Source: Colivivens sp964452915
GTDB lineage: Bacteria > Bacteroidota > Bacteroidia > Bacteroidales > Bacteroidaceae
Reading direction: 5' to 3'
Assembly (NCBI GenBank): GCA_964452915.1
Contig: CAYVNW010000037.1
Coordinates: forward strand, 1 to 32,127
DNA: 32,127 nt
This document shows, piece after piece, positions 1 to 9,900 of this stretch. The notes beneath the pieces were generated by a model. It had not been told where the DNA came from. It ran no database searches and worked only from the letters and a program-made list of their open reading frames with translations. Each line of letters starts with the position of its first letter. Positions within the stretch are counted from its first letter, which is position 1. The position numbers and the translations under genes were made by a program.

Positions 1-1161
1 GCCAATCTGGTGTCGTACAGGCTGCCGGGTTCGGTGACGGGTTTGGGAAACTATGTTTTCTATAATTGCAAGGCCTTGAACTCGGTTACAATACCCACCT
101 CTGTAACAGACTTGGGTTCAAAAATTTTTATAGGGACAGGGTGGTACAATAGCCTGCCTGACGGTCCGGTGTATTTCAATAACATGCTTTATGTGTTCAA
201 AACATCGGGCGAAGAGGCTTCCGTGGACATAAGGCAGGGAACCGTTGCAATATGCGGAGGCGCCTTTTACGGATGTCACTCGCTGACCTCCGTTACGATC
301 CCCTCTTCAGTCCATACCATAGGCACGAGGGCTTTTTACGGATGCCGCTCGCTGACCTCCGTTACAATCCCCTCTTCAGTCCGCACAATAGGAACGGGAG
401 CGTTCTACGGATGCAAGAACTTGAAGTCGGTGAAACTGCCAACCTTCATTACTGAGATTGGGCACAGCGTGTTCTATGAATGTTCGAAACTGCAGACTAT
501 AGAGATTCCTGCATCGGTCAAGAGTATCGGGGGACGGGCGTTCGCCGGATGTACCAGTCTAAAGTCTGTTGAGTTTCCATCATCGGTCAGCAGCATCGGC
601 AGTGGGGCGTTTTTGGGATGTACCGGCTTGAAGTCCGTAGTGATTCCGGCATCGGTCAGAAGTATCGAAAGCGGGGCGTTTTCAGGATGTACCGGTCATG
701 TGGTAGTACATATATATTGGGACGATCCTTCGTCTGTGTCGGTGTCCTCCGACTTCTTATCTGATGTTGATATGGCGACATGCGTACTGTATGTACCAAG
801 AGGCAAATTATTACAATATTTAATTACGCCAATATGGAAAGGATTCTCTAAAGTCATTGAATACGACTCGGCCGACAACGAGCTGACTCTTGATGTAAGA
901 TATGGCAACATAGCGGTGATAAAACAAAGGGTGTTCCGTGGCACACGGGTAGAATGGGAAGTACCGGACGGTTACAGCCGCTTGCGGTTCAACGGCGAGG
1001 ACGTAAGCGGTCAATTGAAAGACGGTACTTATGTTACCCCACCGTTGACGGAGAACTCCACCCTGCAGGTTGACCTTGACAGCCTGTATGACAACAACGG
1101 TGACGGCAAGGTGGATTCCCAGGACGTGCTGAACGTGTATGAATATATGGAGGGACAATAG
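1..1161 (+). CDS. BspA-like leucine-rich repeat surface protein, 5' end cut by window
   Basis: This is the C-terminal 386 residues of a secreted LRR_5 (BspA/Treponema pallidum type) protein. The reading frame is open to the first base, and the first residues (A-N-L-V-S-Y) align with the interior of the intact paralogue at 3230 (T-N-L-V-S-Y). The GTG at position 10 is therefore not the true start, and the gene continues to the left. About nine 23-residue repeats of the form A-F-x-G-C-x-x-L-x-S-V-x-I-P-x-S-V-x-x-I-G are followed by a loop ending in LYVPRGK. A short beta-type domain follows (about residues 300-360 of the visible part), and the tail holds one EF-hand/dockerin-like loop, DNNGDGKVDSQD. 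BspA proteins are known for adhesion and binding host matrix; the ligand here is unknown. No type IX C-terminal sorting domain was recognised. The gene looks more GC-rich than its paralogues. Confidence 0.88.
   Translation, partial: ANLVSYRLPGSVTGLGNYVFYNCKALNSVTIPTSVTDLGSKIFIGTGWYNSLPDGPVYFNNMLYVFKTSGEEASVDIRQGTVAICGGAFYGCHSLTSVTIPSSVHTIGTRAFYGCRSLTSVTIPSSVRTIGTGAFYGCKNLKSVKLPTFITEIGHSVFYECSKLQTIEIPASVKSIGGRAFAGCTSLKSVEFPSSVSSIGSGAFLGCTGLKSVVIPASVRSIESGAFSGCTGHVVVHIYWDDPSSVSVSSDFLSDVDMATCVLYVPRGKLLQYLITPIWKGFSKVIEYDSADNELTLDVRYGNIAVIKQRVFRGTRVEWEVPDGYSRLRFNGEDVSGQLKDGTYVTPPLTENSTLQVDLDSLYDNNGDGKVDSQDVLNVYEYMEGQ
259..396 (+). repeat. Tandem 69-bp leucine-rich repeat duplication
   Basis: Two adjacent 69-bp units (259-327 and 328-396) encode almost the same 23 residues. 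They start GAFYGCHSLTSV and RAFYGCRSLTSV, and both continue TIPSSV. The two copies are far closer in DNA than the other repeats of this gene, so they look like a recent duplication inside the coding sequence that keeps the frame. Confidence 0.85.
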
Positions 1162-1201
1162 AACAAAAACGTATGGGGTTCTTTGATTTTTCTACTAGAA
1201 G

Positions 1202-1230
1202 TTTGCTTTAAGAGAAAACATGTATATTTG
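1202..1230 (+). promoter_or_regulatory. Putative Bacteroidota promoter upstream of the small secreted protein
   Basis: A -7 box TATATTTG (1223-1230) matches TAnnTTTG exactly. A TTTG (1202-1205) lies 17 nt before it, slightly shorter than the usual 19-20 nt. The start codon at 1308 is about 70 nt beyond the predicted transcription start. The -7 box is good; the -33 assignment is weaker. Confidence 0.5.
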
Positions 1231-1307
1231 CGGTGTGCAACTTATTGGGTAATGCATAACACGATCTCGGATAAGGATACATACTAACAAATAAAACCAT
1301 ATAGAAT

Positions 1308-1793
1308 ATGAAAACAATTATACTAACACTTACAGCGGTTCTAGTTGCCATCGCAGCCAGCGCGCAAACATCCTTTACAACTTCCAAATTGGCTATTGCG
1401 GCCGATGACGGAGGTATGGAAATTGACTTTGACAGCATAAAGAGTGCGATTGATCAAAATAGTGGCTTTGTTTTTAAGATCAAAGAATATCAGGGTCCAA
1501 GCATAGATATTGGCAGTATAATGCAATCAATGAATGGTGCATATACCATTCCCGGAAGTATTACTACATCGTATGTTACAATAAATATTCCAAACTATAC
1601 GCTGACGGTTGGTAAGAGATATCAGGTTCAATGTTATTTACCTTCTGACTTTTGGTTCAAGCTGATGTGCCATAATCCGTATGATAATTTTCGAGTACGA
1701 ATTTTCGGTGCTGACAGTAGCGGAAACATTTGTTTCAAGCAGACTATAGGCACGGTGTGGTATAACAACAGTCTGGTGGTTGGAAGCCACTAG
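1308..1793 (+). CDS. Small secreted protein of unknown function
   Basis: This encodes 161 residues. The N-terminus is a clear Sec signal peptide: MKTII, a hydrophobic core, and cleavage near ASAQ at residues 17-20. The mature part is about 140 residues, rich in Ser, Thr, Tyr and Asn, with alternating hydrophobic stretches that suggest beta structure, and only two or three Cys. I do not recognise a family. It sits between two BspA-like LRR genes on the same strand and has its own putative promoter, so it may be a companion surface or periplasmic protein; that is inference from position only. The start is chosen because the signal peptide begins at this ATG. Confidence 0.75.
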   Translation: MKTIILTLTAVLVAIAASAQTSFTTSKLAIAADDGGMEIDFDSIKSAIDQNSGFVFKIKEYQGPSIDIGSIMQSMNGAYTIPGSITTSYVTINIPNYTLTVGKRYQVQCYLPSDFWFKLMCHNPYDNFRVRIFGADSSGNICFKQTIGTVWYNNSLVVGSH

Positions 1794-1813
1794 TTATGTT
1801 ATGGAGGCGATAC

Positions 1814-1836
1814 ATCACTAAGTGATCTCAATTTTT
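1814..1836 (+). terminator. Possible weak terminator
   Basis: A 5-bp stem (ATCAC 1814-1818, GTGAT 1822-1826) with loop TAA is followed by a short T run at 1832-1836. It lies 20 nt after the stop of the small secreted protein, so the position is sensible, but the stem is short. Confidence 0.35.
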
Positions 1837-1947
1837 ACATGTTTATACTGAGCGACGCTGTTAATGAATGGGCAGGCAGTGCGGCGGACGTGGTAGAATG
1901 TTTCCTTTGCCTTTCATTCGGTGCTTATTAATACAGTTTGTACCCAC

Positions 1948-3213
1948 ATGAGAAGCCGAATATTGATTTTAACCGCTTTGCTTATCTCAATCACTCTATA
2001 TTGCGGCGCACAGGAAGTGATTACCAGCGGAGTGTGCAGTAACGGACTGCGTTGGAAGGTAGTAAGGGAACGTGCCGTCACACTGACTATTCAAGGCAAG
2101 GGACCGATCGTTGATTATCCATGGCAGAATAGTGACAATGTGGATCGAGCCCTGATACAACGTGTCGTAATAGAGGAAGGTGTCACAAGTATCGGGAACG
2201 AGGCTTTTTATTATATACATAATATGAAGTCGGTAGTCATACCCGGTACTGTCATGAGCATCGGCGAGAAGGCATTTTGTAGATGCCGGGGTTTACTGAC
2301 AATAAAGTTACCCAATTCGGTCACAACTATCGCAGATGCTGCTTTTGCAGGTTGTACCAATTTAGAAACAATTGTAATATCTGAATCTGTGAAAAGCATA
2401 GGCGTTGCGGCTTTCAGTGGTTGTTCTAAATTGGAATCTGTTTACATCCCTTCTTCTGTAACTAACTTAGGAATTTATGCATTCCGAGATTGCTCAAGTC
2501 TGACATCTATAACCCTATCAGATTCAATCACTGATATAGCCCCATATACATTCGATAATTGTAACAGCCTTACGTCAATTAGCATACCGAATTCAGTGAC
2601 AAGCATAGGTACTTATGCATTTGAAGATTGTTACGGATTAGAGTCAATAATTATATCCAATTCGGTTACAAGCATTGATGGCTATGCATTTAGTGGTTGC
2701 TACCAGTTGAAATCAATTTATGTATCTTGGCCCCGGCCTGAATTAATATCCATAATAGCGCCTGATCCTGCATATGACCCGTCATACCAGTCCCTATGGT
2801 TGTGGAGCAGTGGACATTTCCCCGAATCATGTACTTTATATGTTCCAAGAGGACGTTCCGAAATATACAGGAGAAATGCCGAATGGAACGTAATTAAGAA
2901 TATAGAGGTATACGACGCGGAACCGTTCGAGCCGTACCTGACAATCTGCTACGATGATTTCGTGGTTGCAACCCAGAAAGTGCAGGACGGCAACTCAATA
3001 GAGATAACGCTGCCAGCCGGATACACAAGTGTGAGGTTAAAAGGAAACAGCGTTACCGGCCAAGTGAGGAACGGAGTCTATATTACACCACCGATAGCAG
3101 CCAACTCCACTCTGACGGTTGACTTCGGACACGACCTCCGTGACAACAACGATGACGGCAAACTCGACTCCCAGGATGTGCTGAACGTGTATGAATATAT
3201 AAGAAAAAAATAA
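1948..3213 (+). CDS. BspA-like leucine-rich repeat surface protein with signal peptide
   Basis: The ATG at 1948 is preferred over the GTG at 1921 because MRSRILILTALLISI starts a standard signal peptide ending at GAQ; this gives 421 residues. The N-terminal part carries the BspA-type opening. Roughly nine LRR_5 repeats follow (about residues 75-270), for example SSLTSITLSDSITDIAPYTF. Then come the conserved loop ending LYVPRGR, a 60-residue beta-type domain, and a terminal EF-hand-like loop DNNDDGKLDSQD followed by VLNVYEYI. It is expected outside the inner membrane, acting as an adhesin or binding protein like other BspA proteins. Its stop lies 16 nt before the next paralogue, so the two are probably co-transcribed. 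It is more divergent from its two neighbours than they are from each other. Confidence 0.88.
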   Translation: MRSRILILTALLISITLYCGAQEVITSGVCSNGLRWKVVRERAVTLTIQGKGPIVDYPWQNSDNVDRALIQRVVIEEGVTSIGNEAFYYIHNMKSVVIPGTVMSIGEKAFCRCRGLLTIKLPNSVTTIADAAFAGCTNLETIVISESVKSIGVAAFSGCSKLESVYIPSSVTNLGIYAFRDCSSLTSITLSDSITDIAPYTFDNCNSLTSISIPNSVTSIGTYAFEDCYGLESIIISNSVTSIDGYAFSGCYQLKSIYVSWPRPELISIIAPDPAYDPSYQSLWLWSSGHFPESCTLYVPRGRSEIYRRNAEWNVIKNIEVYDAEPFEPYLTICYDDFVVATQKVQDGNSIEITLPAGYTSVRLKGNSVTGQVRNGVYITPPIAANSTLTVDFGHDLRDNNDDGKLDSQDVLNVYEYIRKK

Positions 3214-3229
3214 AAAGACATGCAACTAT

Positions 3230-4516
3230 ATGAAAAAATTAAGCTTAGCACTATTATGCGCAATGTTTGCAAATGTCATCGTGGCTGACACTATTGCAGG
3301 CGGAACCTGTGGAGAGAATGCTACTTGGTCATTAGGAAGCGACAGCGTTCTGACAATTTCAGGAACGGGGCAAATGACCGATTTCCAAAACATGATTTAT
3401 ATTCCATGGCAAGCACAATCTGCGATGGTTAAGCATGCCGTAGTAGAGGATGGCATAACATATATCGGGGACTACGCTTTTGCCGGTTGTACCAACTTGG
3501 TATCTTATTCATTTCCAAGTTCTGTAACACATTTGGGCAATTATGTATTTTATAATTGCAAGTCATTAAATACGGTATCAATCCCTACATCCATAACAGA
3601 TATCGGGCTAAACGCATTTTCGGGAACAGCATGGTATGATGAAAGGCCAAGCGGTCCCATATATTTTAATGACATGCTATATTCGTTCAAGGCATCGAGC
3701 GATATAACCTCCGTTGAAATCAAGCAAGGTATAGTGAAAATATGTGACGGTGCATTTAACGGATGCAGTTCAATAACATCCATCACTATTCCGGCAACAG
3801 TAAAGCAGATTTGCCAAAGAGCCTTTTATAATTGCAGAAGTTTACAGTACGTGAGCTTGCCAAATACCATTACGGAAATTGAAAGTCGCGTTTTTTACAA
3901 TTGCCATTCATTGGAATCTATCACGATTCCGGCATCAGTGAAAAGTATTGGTTCCAATGCCTTTTACGGTTGCTCCAAACTGACATCATTGGAAATTCCA
4001 AGCTCGGTCAGGTCGATAGCAACAAAAGCATTCGCATTGTGTACGGGGCTTGCGTCTGTACGCACTTATTGGAACGACCTCTCAACCGTATCGGCAGTCT
4101 CGGATATTTTTTCAGACGTTAACATGAACACTTGCATTCTATACGTTCCAAGAGACAAACTGACTGTATATTTGGGTGCCACGCCGTGGGGAGATTTTGT
4201 AAAAGTAATGGAATATGATAGTGCGTCTGAAGAAGTTACACTCGATGTCAGATATGGAGATATACATGTAATTACAGAAAAAGCATTTCGCAATTCACAA
4301 ATAGAATGGAAAATGCCTGCGGACTATAAAAAAGTAATATTCAATGGAAAGGATGTAACTGGAGAGGTGACAGATGGCACATTCATAACACCTCCACTGA
4401 CAGACAACTCAACTTTATCAATCGATTTTGGCGATAAGATGTATGACAACAACGGTGACGGAGTGGTGGATTCCCAAGACGTGCTGAATATTTATGAAGG
4501 CATGGCTGATGAATAG
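3230..4516 (+). CDS. BspA-like leucine-rich repeat surface protein, intact paralogue
   Basis: This encodes 428 residues. The signal peptide is MKKLSLALLCAMFANVIVAD. Next comes the BspA opening (GTCGENATWSL, LTISGTGQM), then LRR_5 repeats to about residue 270, a YWNDLSTVSAVSD segment, the loop ending LYVPRDK, a beta-type domain, and the terminal Ca-type loop DNNGDGVVDSQDVLNIYE. It aligns nearly end to end with the truncated gene at the window's left edge, with one fewer repeat in the region where that gene carries its duplication. The two are clear paralogues, yet this one uses visibly more AT-rich codons. The stop is only 6 nt from the stop of the convergent MATE gene. The function is inferred from the BspA family (adhesion); the ligand is unknown. 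Confidence 0.9.
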   Translation: MKKLSLALLCAMFANVIVADTIAGGTCGENATWSLGSDSVLTISGTGQMTDFQNMIYIPWQAQSAMVKHAVVEDGITYIGDYAFAGCTNLVSYSFPSSVTHLGNYVFYNCKSLNTVSIPTSITDIGLNAFSGTAWYDERPSGPIYFNDMLYSFKASSDITSVEIKQGIVKICDGAFNGCSSITSITIPATVKQICQRAFYNCRSLQYVSLPNTITEIESRVFYNCHSLESITIPASVKSIGSNAFYGCSKLTSLEIPSSVRSIATKAFALCTGLASVRTYWNDLSTVSAVSDIFSDVNMNTCILYVPRDKLTVYLGATPWGDFVKVMEYDSASEEVTLDVRYGDIHVITEKAFRNSQIEWKMPADYKKVIFNGKDVTGEVTDGTFITPPLTDNSTLSIDFGDKMYDNNGDGVVDSQDVLNIYEGMADE

Positions 4517-4522
4517 CGGCAT

Positions 4523-5857
4523 TCATTGCAACCTGCCCTTATGTTTTAACCACAAATAAAAGGCAATACAAATAACGACCGAGACTGCCGACCCCATCGG
4601 GGTTGCTAATCCCATTGGATAAAGAGTGTCCGGATAGTTAACGGACAACAGATAGCTAAACGGGATTCGCATGACTATAATAGCAATGACATTGTGTATG
4701 AATGACACGATCGATATACCGCATGCACAGAAGAAACCACTGAAGCAGAAGTGAATGCCGGCAATACCTGTATCCCAAATATATGACCGGAGGTATTCAC
4801 TGCCCGACTTAATGACACCTGCGTCATCAGTAAACAGACCTACAATGTCACCTGCAACGAACTGAACCACAATGGAAACCGCCAGTCCGTATACTACCGC
4901 AATCGACATCGCATCCCAAAGGGTTTTCTTGGCCCGTGCCATCTTGTGCGCACCTATGTTTTGCGCACCAATAGCACTGACTGCCGAAAGCATAGAGGAT
5001 GGCACAAGAAATAATGCGCCAATCACTTTCTCAACAACTCCCACTGCAGCCGCATCTGTCAGTCCCCTCATATTTGCGATTACAGTTATAACAATAAATG
5101 CCACCTGTATGAATCCGTCCTGCAAAGAAATAGGAATACCTATCTTCAGTATCGCACGCATAGCTTCACGTCGAGGCTTAAGGTCAGTCTTGCCAACACT
5201 GATGGCACGATAACGCCGGATCATGATCAGTGATATTATCACGCTTATTGTCTGCGACAAGGTTGTACCAAGAGCGGCTCCTGCAGGACCCATATCCATG
5301 CATCCAATAAAGACAATATCCAAAATGATATTGCAAACACATGCAATAGCAATAAAGTACATTGGACTTTTTGAGTCGCCAAGCCCTCGGAAAATGCTTG
5401 CGATTATATTATATGCCACTATGAACGGGATGCCAAGAAAGCAAATGAGCAAATAGTCTCTGGTTCCTCCAACTGCTTCCTTCGGGGTTTCAATGAGGTC
5501 GACTATCCCCGAAACGCCTGCGAGCAATATTATGGTAACAAATATTGCGAAAACCATAAACAGCACGACGGTGTTGCCAACCACAACTGATGCCCGCTTA
5601 TTGTTTTGCGCCCCTATCGACTGGCCTAACACAACTGTTGTCCCCATTGCCAAACCTATGATAATGACTGTCAGCATATGCATGATCTGCGAGCCTATAC
5701 TGACCGCAGTTATACTCTCCACTCCACAATATTGTCCGATAATGTACAAGTCTGCCATGCCATACAATATCTGCAAGAAGTATGACAGCAAATATGGTAT
5801 TGAGAAATCAATAATGTTGCGCATTATTCCGCCTTCGGTCAAGTTCTTAGATTTCAT
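4523..5857 (-). CDS. MATE family multidrug/cation-coupled efflux transporter
   Basis: This encodes 444 residues, the usual MATE length, and is almost entirely hydrophobic with about 12 predicted membrane helices in two homologous halves. The N-terminal half begins with the typical segment SIPYLLSYFLQILYGMADLY. The second half opens with an equivalent amphipathic segment, LKIGIPISLQDGFIQVAF. MATE proteins in the inner membrane export cationic drugs, dyes or metabolites by Na+ or H+ antiport. The substrate cannot be read from the sequence. An alternative start at residue 12 (MRNIIDFSIP) is possible. The gene is monocistronic and points toward the LRR cluster, with a -7 promoter box just upstream. 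Confidence 0.9.
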   Translation of the reverse strand: MKSKNLTEGGIMRNIIDFSIPYLLSYFLQILYGMADLYIIGQYCGVESITAVSIGSQIMHMLTVIIIGLAMGTTVVLGQSIGAQNNKRASVVVGNTVVLFMVFAIFVTIILLAGVSGIVDLIETPKEAVGGTRDYLLICFLGIPFIVAYNIIASIFRGLGDSKSPMYFIAIACVCNIILDIVFIGCMDMGPAGAALGTTLSQTISVIISLIMIRRYRAISVGKTDLKPRREAMRAILKIGIPISLQDGFIQVAFIVITVIANMRGLTDAAAVGVVEKVIGALFLVPSSMLSAVSAIGAQNIGAHKMARAKKTLWDAMSIAVVYGLAVSIVVQFVAGDIVGLFTDDAGVIKSGSEYLRSYIWDTGIAGIHFCFSGFFCACGISIVSFIHNVIAIIVMRIPFSYLLSVNYPDTLYPMGLATPMGSAVSVVICIAFYLWLKHKGRLQ

Positions 5858-6304
5858 AGTTGTTAGTCAAGTGATTTTATTTTGCTTGCAAAGATACAGT
5901 TTTTTTCTCAGTTAATGCTGATGCTATACGAGGTTTCCATCATACTATATGCTCATATTGACGCGATAAGGCTTTTGTGAACGCCATAAATGAGAGCAGA
6001 CAATCCAGAACGGCAATACATCAACCCAAATCAGTCATTAGACAGTTACGCCCTAACAAGCTCTTTTTTGCATCTCTTCTTTTGTTTTTCAGTTACAATG
6101 GAATCACATTGCGTTCTCAAAACATAAAAACATTTGCTAAGAACAATAGTTGTTATCATCATAACGCTAATGGCCGATTTGGGTTCAATATATAGTAGAC
6201 GGCATATTTACACAATAAAGAACGAATAACTACGTTATTAATTACGATGAGGTGTATTTATGCAATCCTCGTCGGATATGTAACGATGATATAAACGACA
6301 CAAA
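5858..6304. other. Intergenic region between divergent MATE and ruvA genes
   Basis: This 447-nt divergent spacer holds the MATE promoter box at its left end. It should also contain the promoter of the long ruvA-sprA-xseB run, but no exact TTTG/TAnnTTTG pair was found on the plus strand; the nearest is TATTTATG around 6257. A small inverted repeat, AATAAC-TAC-GTTATT, sits at 6225-6239. A 72-codon open frame at 5977-6195 has no coding character (Ser/Arg/Asn-rich, no start context) and is not called. Confidence 0.5.
5889..5896 (-). promoter_or_regulatory. -7 promoter box for the MATE gene
   Basis: Read on the minus strand this is TATCTTTG, an exact TAnnTTTG match, about 32 nt before the MATE start codon. 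No convincing TTTG is seen 19 nt further upstream, so only the -7 element is claimed. Confidence 0.5.
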
Positions 6305-6907
6305 ATGATAGATTATATAAAAGGGAAAGTTTCTGACTTGTCTCCAACCAACGCTGTAATTGAGTGTGCCGGCATAGGTTATGCGATTAATATCTCACTC
6401 AACACATTCACTGACATTCAAGGGAAAGAAGAAGTCAAACTATATATCTATGAATCAATCAGGGAAGACGCATGGGTACTGTATGGTTTTTCATCGAAAA
6501 AAGAGCGCGATTTCTTTCTACTACTGCTTTCTGTATCCGGTGTTGGAGGAAATACCGCACGTATGGTTCTCTCGTCATTTTCAGTTTCAGAGCTTGCCAA
6601 TATCATTGAGTCAAACAACGACCGCTTACTCTCCACTGTTAAGGGATTGGGAAAGAAAACTGCCCAAAAGATCATATTGGAGCTGAAAGACAAGATCGGA
6701 TCACTTGGTATCGAATCGCAGGAACCGGGACAAAGTGTCTCAACCGCAAAGCAAATCAACAGGGAAGTGCACGATGAGGCAGTCGAAGCACTCAAAATGC
6801 TTGGTTTTCCTCCTGCTCCTACAAGCAAAGTGGTCAGGAACATACTCACAGAAGAGCCTGATGCGCCTGTTGAGACAGTCATTAAGAAAGCGTTGAAGAT
6901 GCTTTAA
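6305..6907 (+). CDS. ruvA: Holliday junction branch migration protein RuvA
   Basis: At 200 residues this is standard RuvA length. The N-terminal OB-fold domain begins MIDYIKGKVSDLSPTNAVIE. The middle carries the two helix-hairpin-helix DNA-binding motifs: FLLLLSVSGVGGNTARMVLS, then LLSTVKGLGKKTAQKIILEL. The C-terminal third (about residues 150-200, beginning DEAVEALKMLGF) is the domain that contacts RuvB. RuvA tetramers bind four-way junctions and load the RuvB motor during recombination repair. It is the first gene of a dense plus-strand run and lies 17 nt before sprA. I recall the ruvA-sprA neighbourhood as recurrent in Bacteroidota. Confidence 0.97.
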   Translation: MIDYIKGKVSDLSPTNAVIECAGIGYAINISLNTFTDIQGKEEVKLYIYESIREDAWVLYGFSSKKERDFFLLLLSVSGVGGNTARMVLSSFSVSELANIIESNNDRLLSTVKGLGKKTAQKIILELKDKIGSLGIESQEPGQSVSTAKQINREVHDEAVEALKMLGFPPAPTSKVVRNILTEEPDAPVETVIKKALKML

Positions 6908-6924
6908 GGATGTATCGTAATTGA

Positions 6925-9900
6925 ATGAAAGTTAAGAAGTTTACAATATTATTAGTTGTTTGGACTGTCGTGCTGGCTGTATCAGTCGGTGCGATGTCCG
7001 ATTCTTCTGTCATGGCTTTCTTCGATATTCCATATTCTCAGTTGCCAAAGGATTATTCTGAAACCTTAATACAACCGATCGACACCAACCCACGCATCAA
7101 AGTTAAGAAAACCGACTATCCAAACGATGAAACTCCGATAGAAACATCCATGGACCTTGCCGACCCTGACAACATCAGTCACGACGTAGGTGAATACGAT
7201 GAGAAAAGCGGTTATTATAAAGTCGGGACCAAGTTGGGAGACAACTACTTGAGTGCCCCTTATCTTATGACTCCCGAGGAGTACATGGAATGGACTTCAC
7301 GGAAATCACTAAATGAATACTTCCGTCAACGGAACGACTCACTCTTCACACACAAAGACAAAGATAAGTTCGACTTTACGGATATGCATTTTGACTTAGG
7401 CCCTGCAGAGAAAATATTCGGACCTGGGGGTGTAAGGATCAGAACGCAAGGGAGCGCGGAACTGAAAATGGGAATCAACAAAAAGTTTGTCGACAATCCG
7501 TCATTGGCTGAGCGCAACCGTAAAACCACAGATTTCGATTTTGATGAGAAAGTAAATTTGAACGTCAATGCAAGTATAGGCGACAAAATGAGTTTCTCTT
7601 TGGGCTACAATACGGACGCGTCTTTTGATTTTGACAGCAAAAACTTGAAACTGAGCTATGAAGGCAAGGAAGACGAGATCGTGAAGTTGTTGGAGGCGGG
7701 TAACGTGACGTTCCCTTCAAACAATTCACTGGTTCGTGGCGCACAGTCGCTGTTTGGTATACGTACGGACCTGCAATTCGGGAAACTGAACCTACAAACC
7801 GTTGTCTCACAGAAAAAGTCGAAATCTACCACTGTGTCATCCACCGGTGGTTCTCAGCTGAGTTCATTCGAGATTGAGGCAAGCAATTACGATGAGAACA
7901 CGCACTTCTTTCTTTCACAATATTTCCGTGACACATATAACCAGGCATGCTCCACTTTGCCTACAATCACGTCGGGTATTACCATAAACAGAATTGAAGT
8001 GTGGGTAACCAATACATCAGGAGCCACTGAGAATACAAGAGACATTATCGGATTTGTAGACTTGGGAGAACGTACGAAGATCAGTAATACAAACTTATGG
8101 ACCGGCTCAGGACTTTCTGTGCCACAAAACTCCGCAAACAACCTGTACTCAACCATCGTAAACGAATACAGCGGCACACGTGACATCGAGCAGGCAAGTT
8201 CTATTCTTGAAAGCAATGGGTTCATGACTGGAGGTGTCGACTATGAGAAGGTGGAGAACGCACGGCTTCTCTCCTCATCGGAATACACGCTCAATTCCTA
8301 CCTCGGATATATATCCTTGAGTTCTGCGCTAAGAAGTAACAGCGTTCTTGCTGTAGCTTATGAATACACTTACGGAGGCAATACATATCAGGTCGGAGAA
8401 TTCTCGTCCGACATGAAAGACAACGAACAGGCTCTGTACGTGAAACTATTGAAGAACACAAGCAACTCACCGAAGATGGGCAATTGGGACCTGATGATGA
8501 AAAATGTCTACTCACTCAATGCACAATCGGTTCAGAAAGAGAAATTCAAACTCGACATAAAATATCTGAGCGACACAACCGGTGTTTATCTGTCATATAT
8601 TCCAGAAGAAAACTTTAAGAATACCACTCTTCTGAAGATGATGAACCTCGACCGTTTGGACGACAACCAGAAGACAAATCCAAACGGCAAATATGACTTC
8701 ATTGACGGCTACACCGTCATTGCGTCAAAAGGTAAGGTGATATTCCCTGTAGTCGAACCATTCGGTGATTGGCTTGCAACGAAACTGGCCGACGAGTCAT
8801 TAGCCGAAAAATATTGCTACTACGAACTTTATGACTCCACAAAGACTGTGGCGAAACAAATTGCGGAGAAGAACAAATTTATTCTGACCGGTGAATACAA
8901 GGGTTCATCGGGAAGTCAAATATACTTAGGGGCCGACTATATACCACAAGGGTCTGTTGTTGTCACGGCAGGAGGTGTCACCCTGACTGAAGGGTCTGAT
9001 TATACAATCGACTATAGTACCGGTTATGTTACAATCATCAACCAAAGCATTATCGACGCAGGAACAAATGTGAGCGTTAGCCTTGAAAGCCAGGAATCAT
9101 ACTCAATGATGCGCAAGACTATGCTCGGATTGAACTGGACATACGACTTCTCAAAGAATCTGCAACTGGGCGGTACGTACATGCGGCTCACCGAACAGCC
9201 TCAGACAACTAAGGTTGCCATGGGTAGCGAGCCGCTGAACAATACAATTTGGGGACTTAGCCTCAACTGGAAGCAAAACAGCCAATGGCTGACCAACATG
9301 GTCGACAAGCTGCCATTCATCGAAGCAAGCCAACCATCGAGCATCAATTTCAGCGGAGAGTTTGCGCAACTGATTGCCGGCAAAGCAAAAGGAGTACAGT
9401 CGAACGCATCTTATTTGGATGATTTCGAAGAGACTAAAAAAGCATACGACTATAGCACACCTACTGCATGGATGCTGTGTTCCACTCCTGCCGACATGGA
9501 ATATGGTACACTCAGCGACTCCATACTGTATGGATTCAACAGAGCACGACTGGCATGGTATACTATAGACCCGCTGTTCACACGACGCAGTTCATCACTT
9601 ACTCCGGGACATATCAAAAATGATTTGGAGCAACTGTCTAACCATTATGTGCGTGAGGTATACGTGCGTGAGGTGTATCCGAACCGCGATGTGAATCAAG
9701 GTGAAAGTAACACACTTTCAATATTAAACTTGGCATACTACCCTAACGAGCGTGGTCCTTACAACCTCGACCCTGACGTTGATGCCGACGGGCATCTAAA
9801 CGACCCGAAGAAACGTTGGGGAGGTATGATGCGCAAAATCGACATCAGCGATTTCGAAACTTCAAACATCCAGTACGTGGAATTCTGGTTGCTCGATCCG

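Noticed and set aside
259..396. The near-identical 69-bp units as a CRISPR-like or mobile repeat
   Set aside because: They are in frame, encode one LRR each and have no unique spacer between them, so they are protein repeats.
1902..1909. TTCCTTTG as the -7 box for the LRR gene at 1948
   Set aside because: It lacks the A at the second position and has no TTTG about 19 nt upstream.
5977..6195. 72-codon frame upstream of ruvA
   Set aside because: It has low-complexity Ser/Asn/Arg content, no signal or domain, and no promoter or terminator. It is treated as non-coding.
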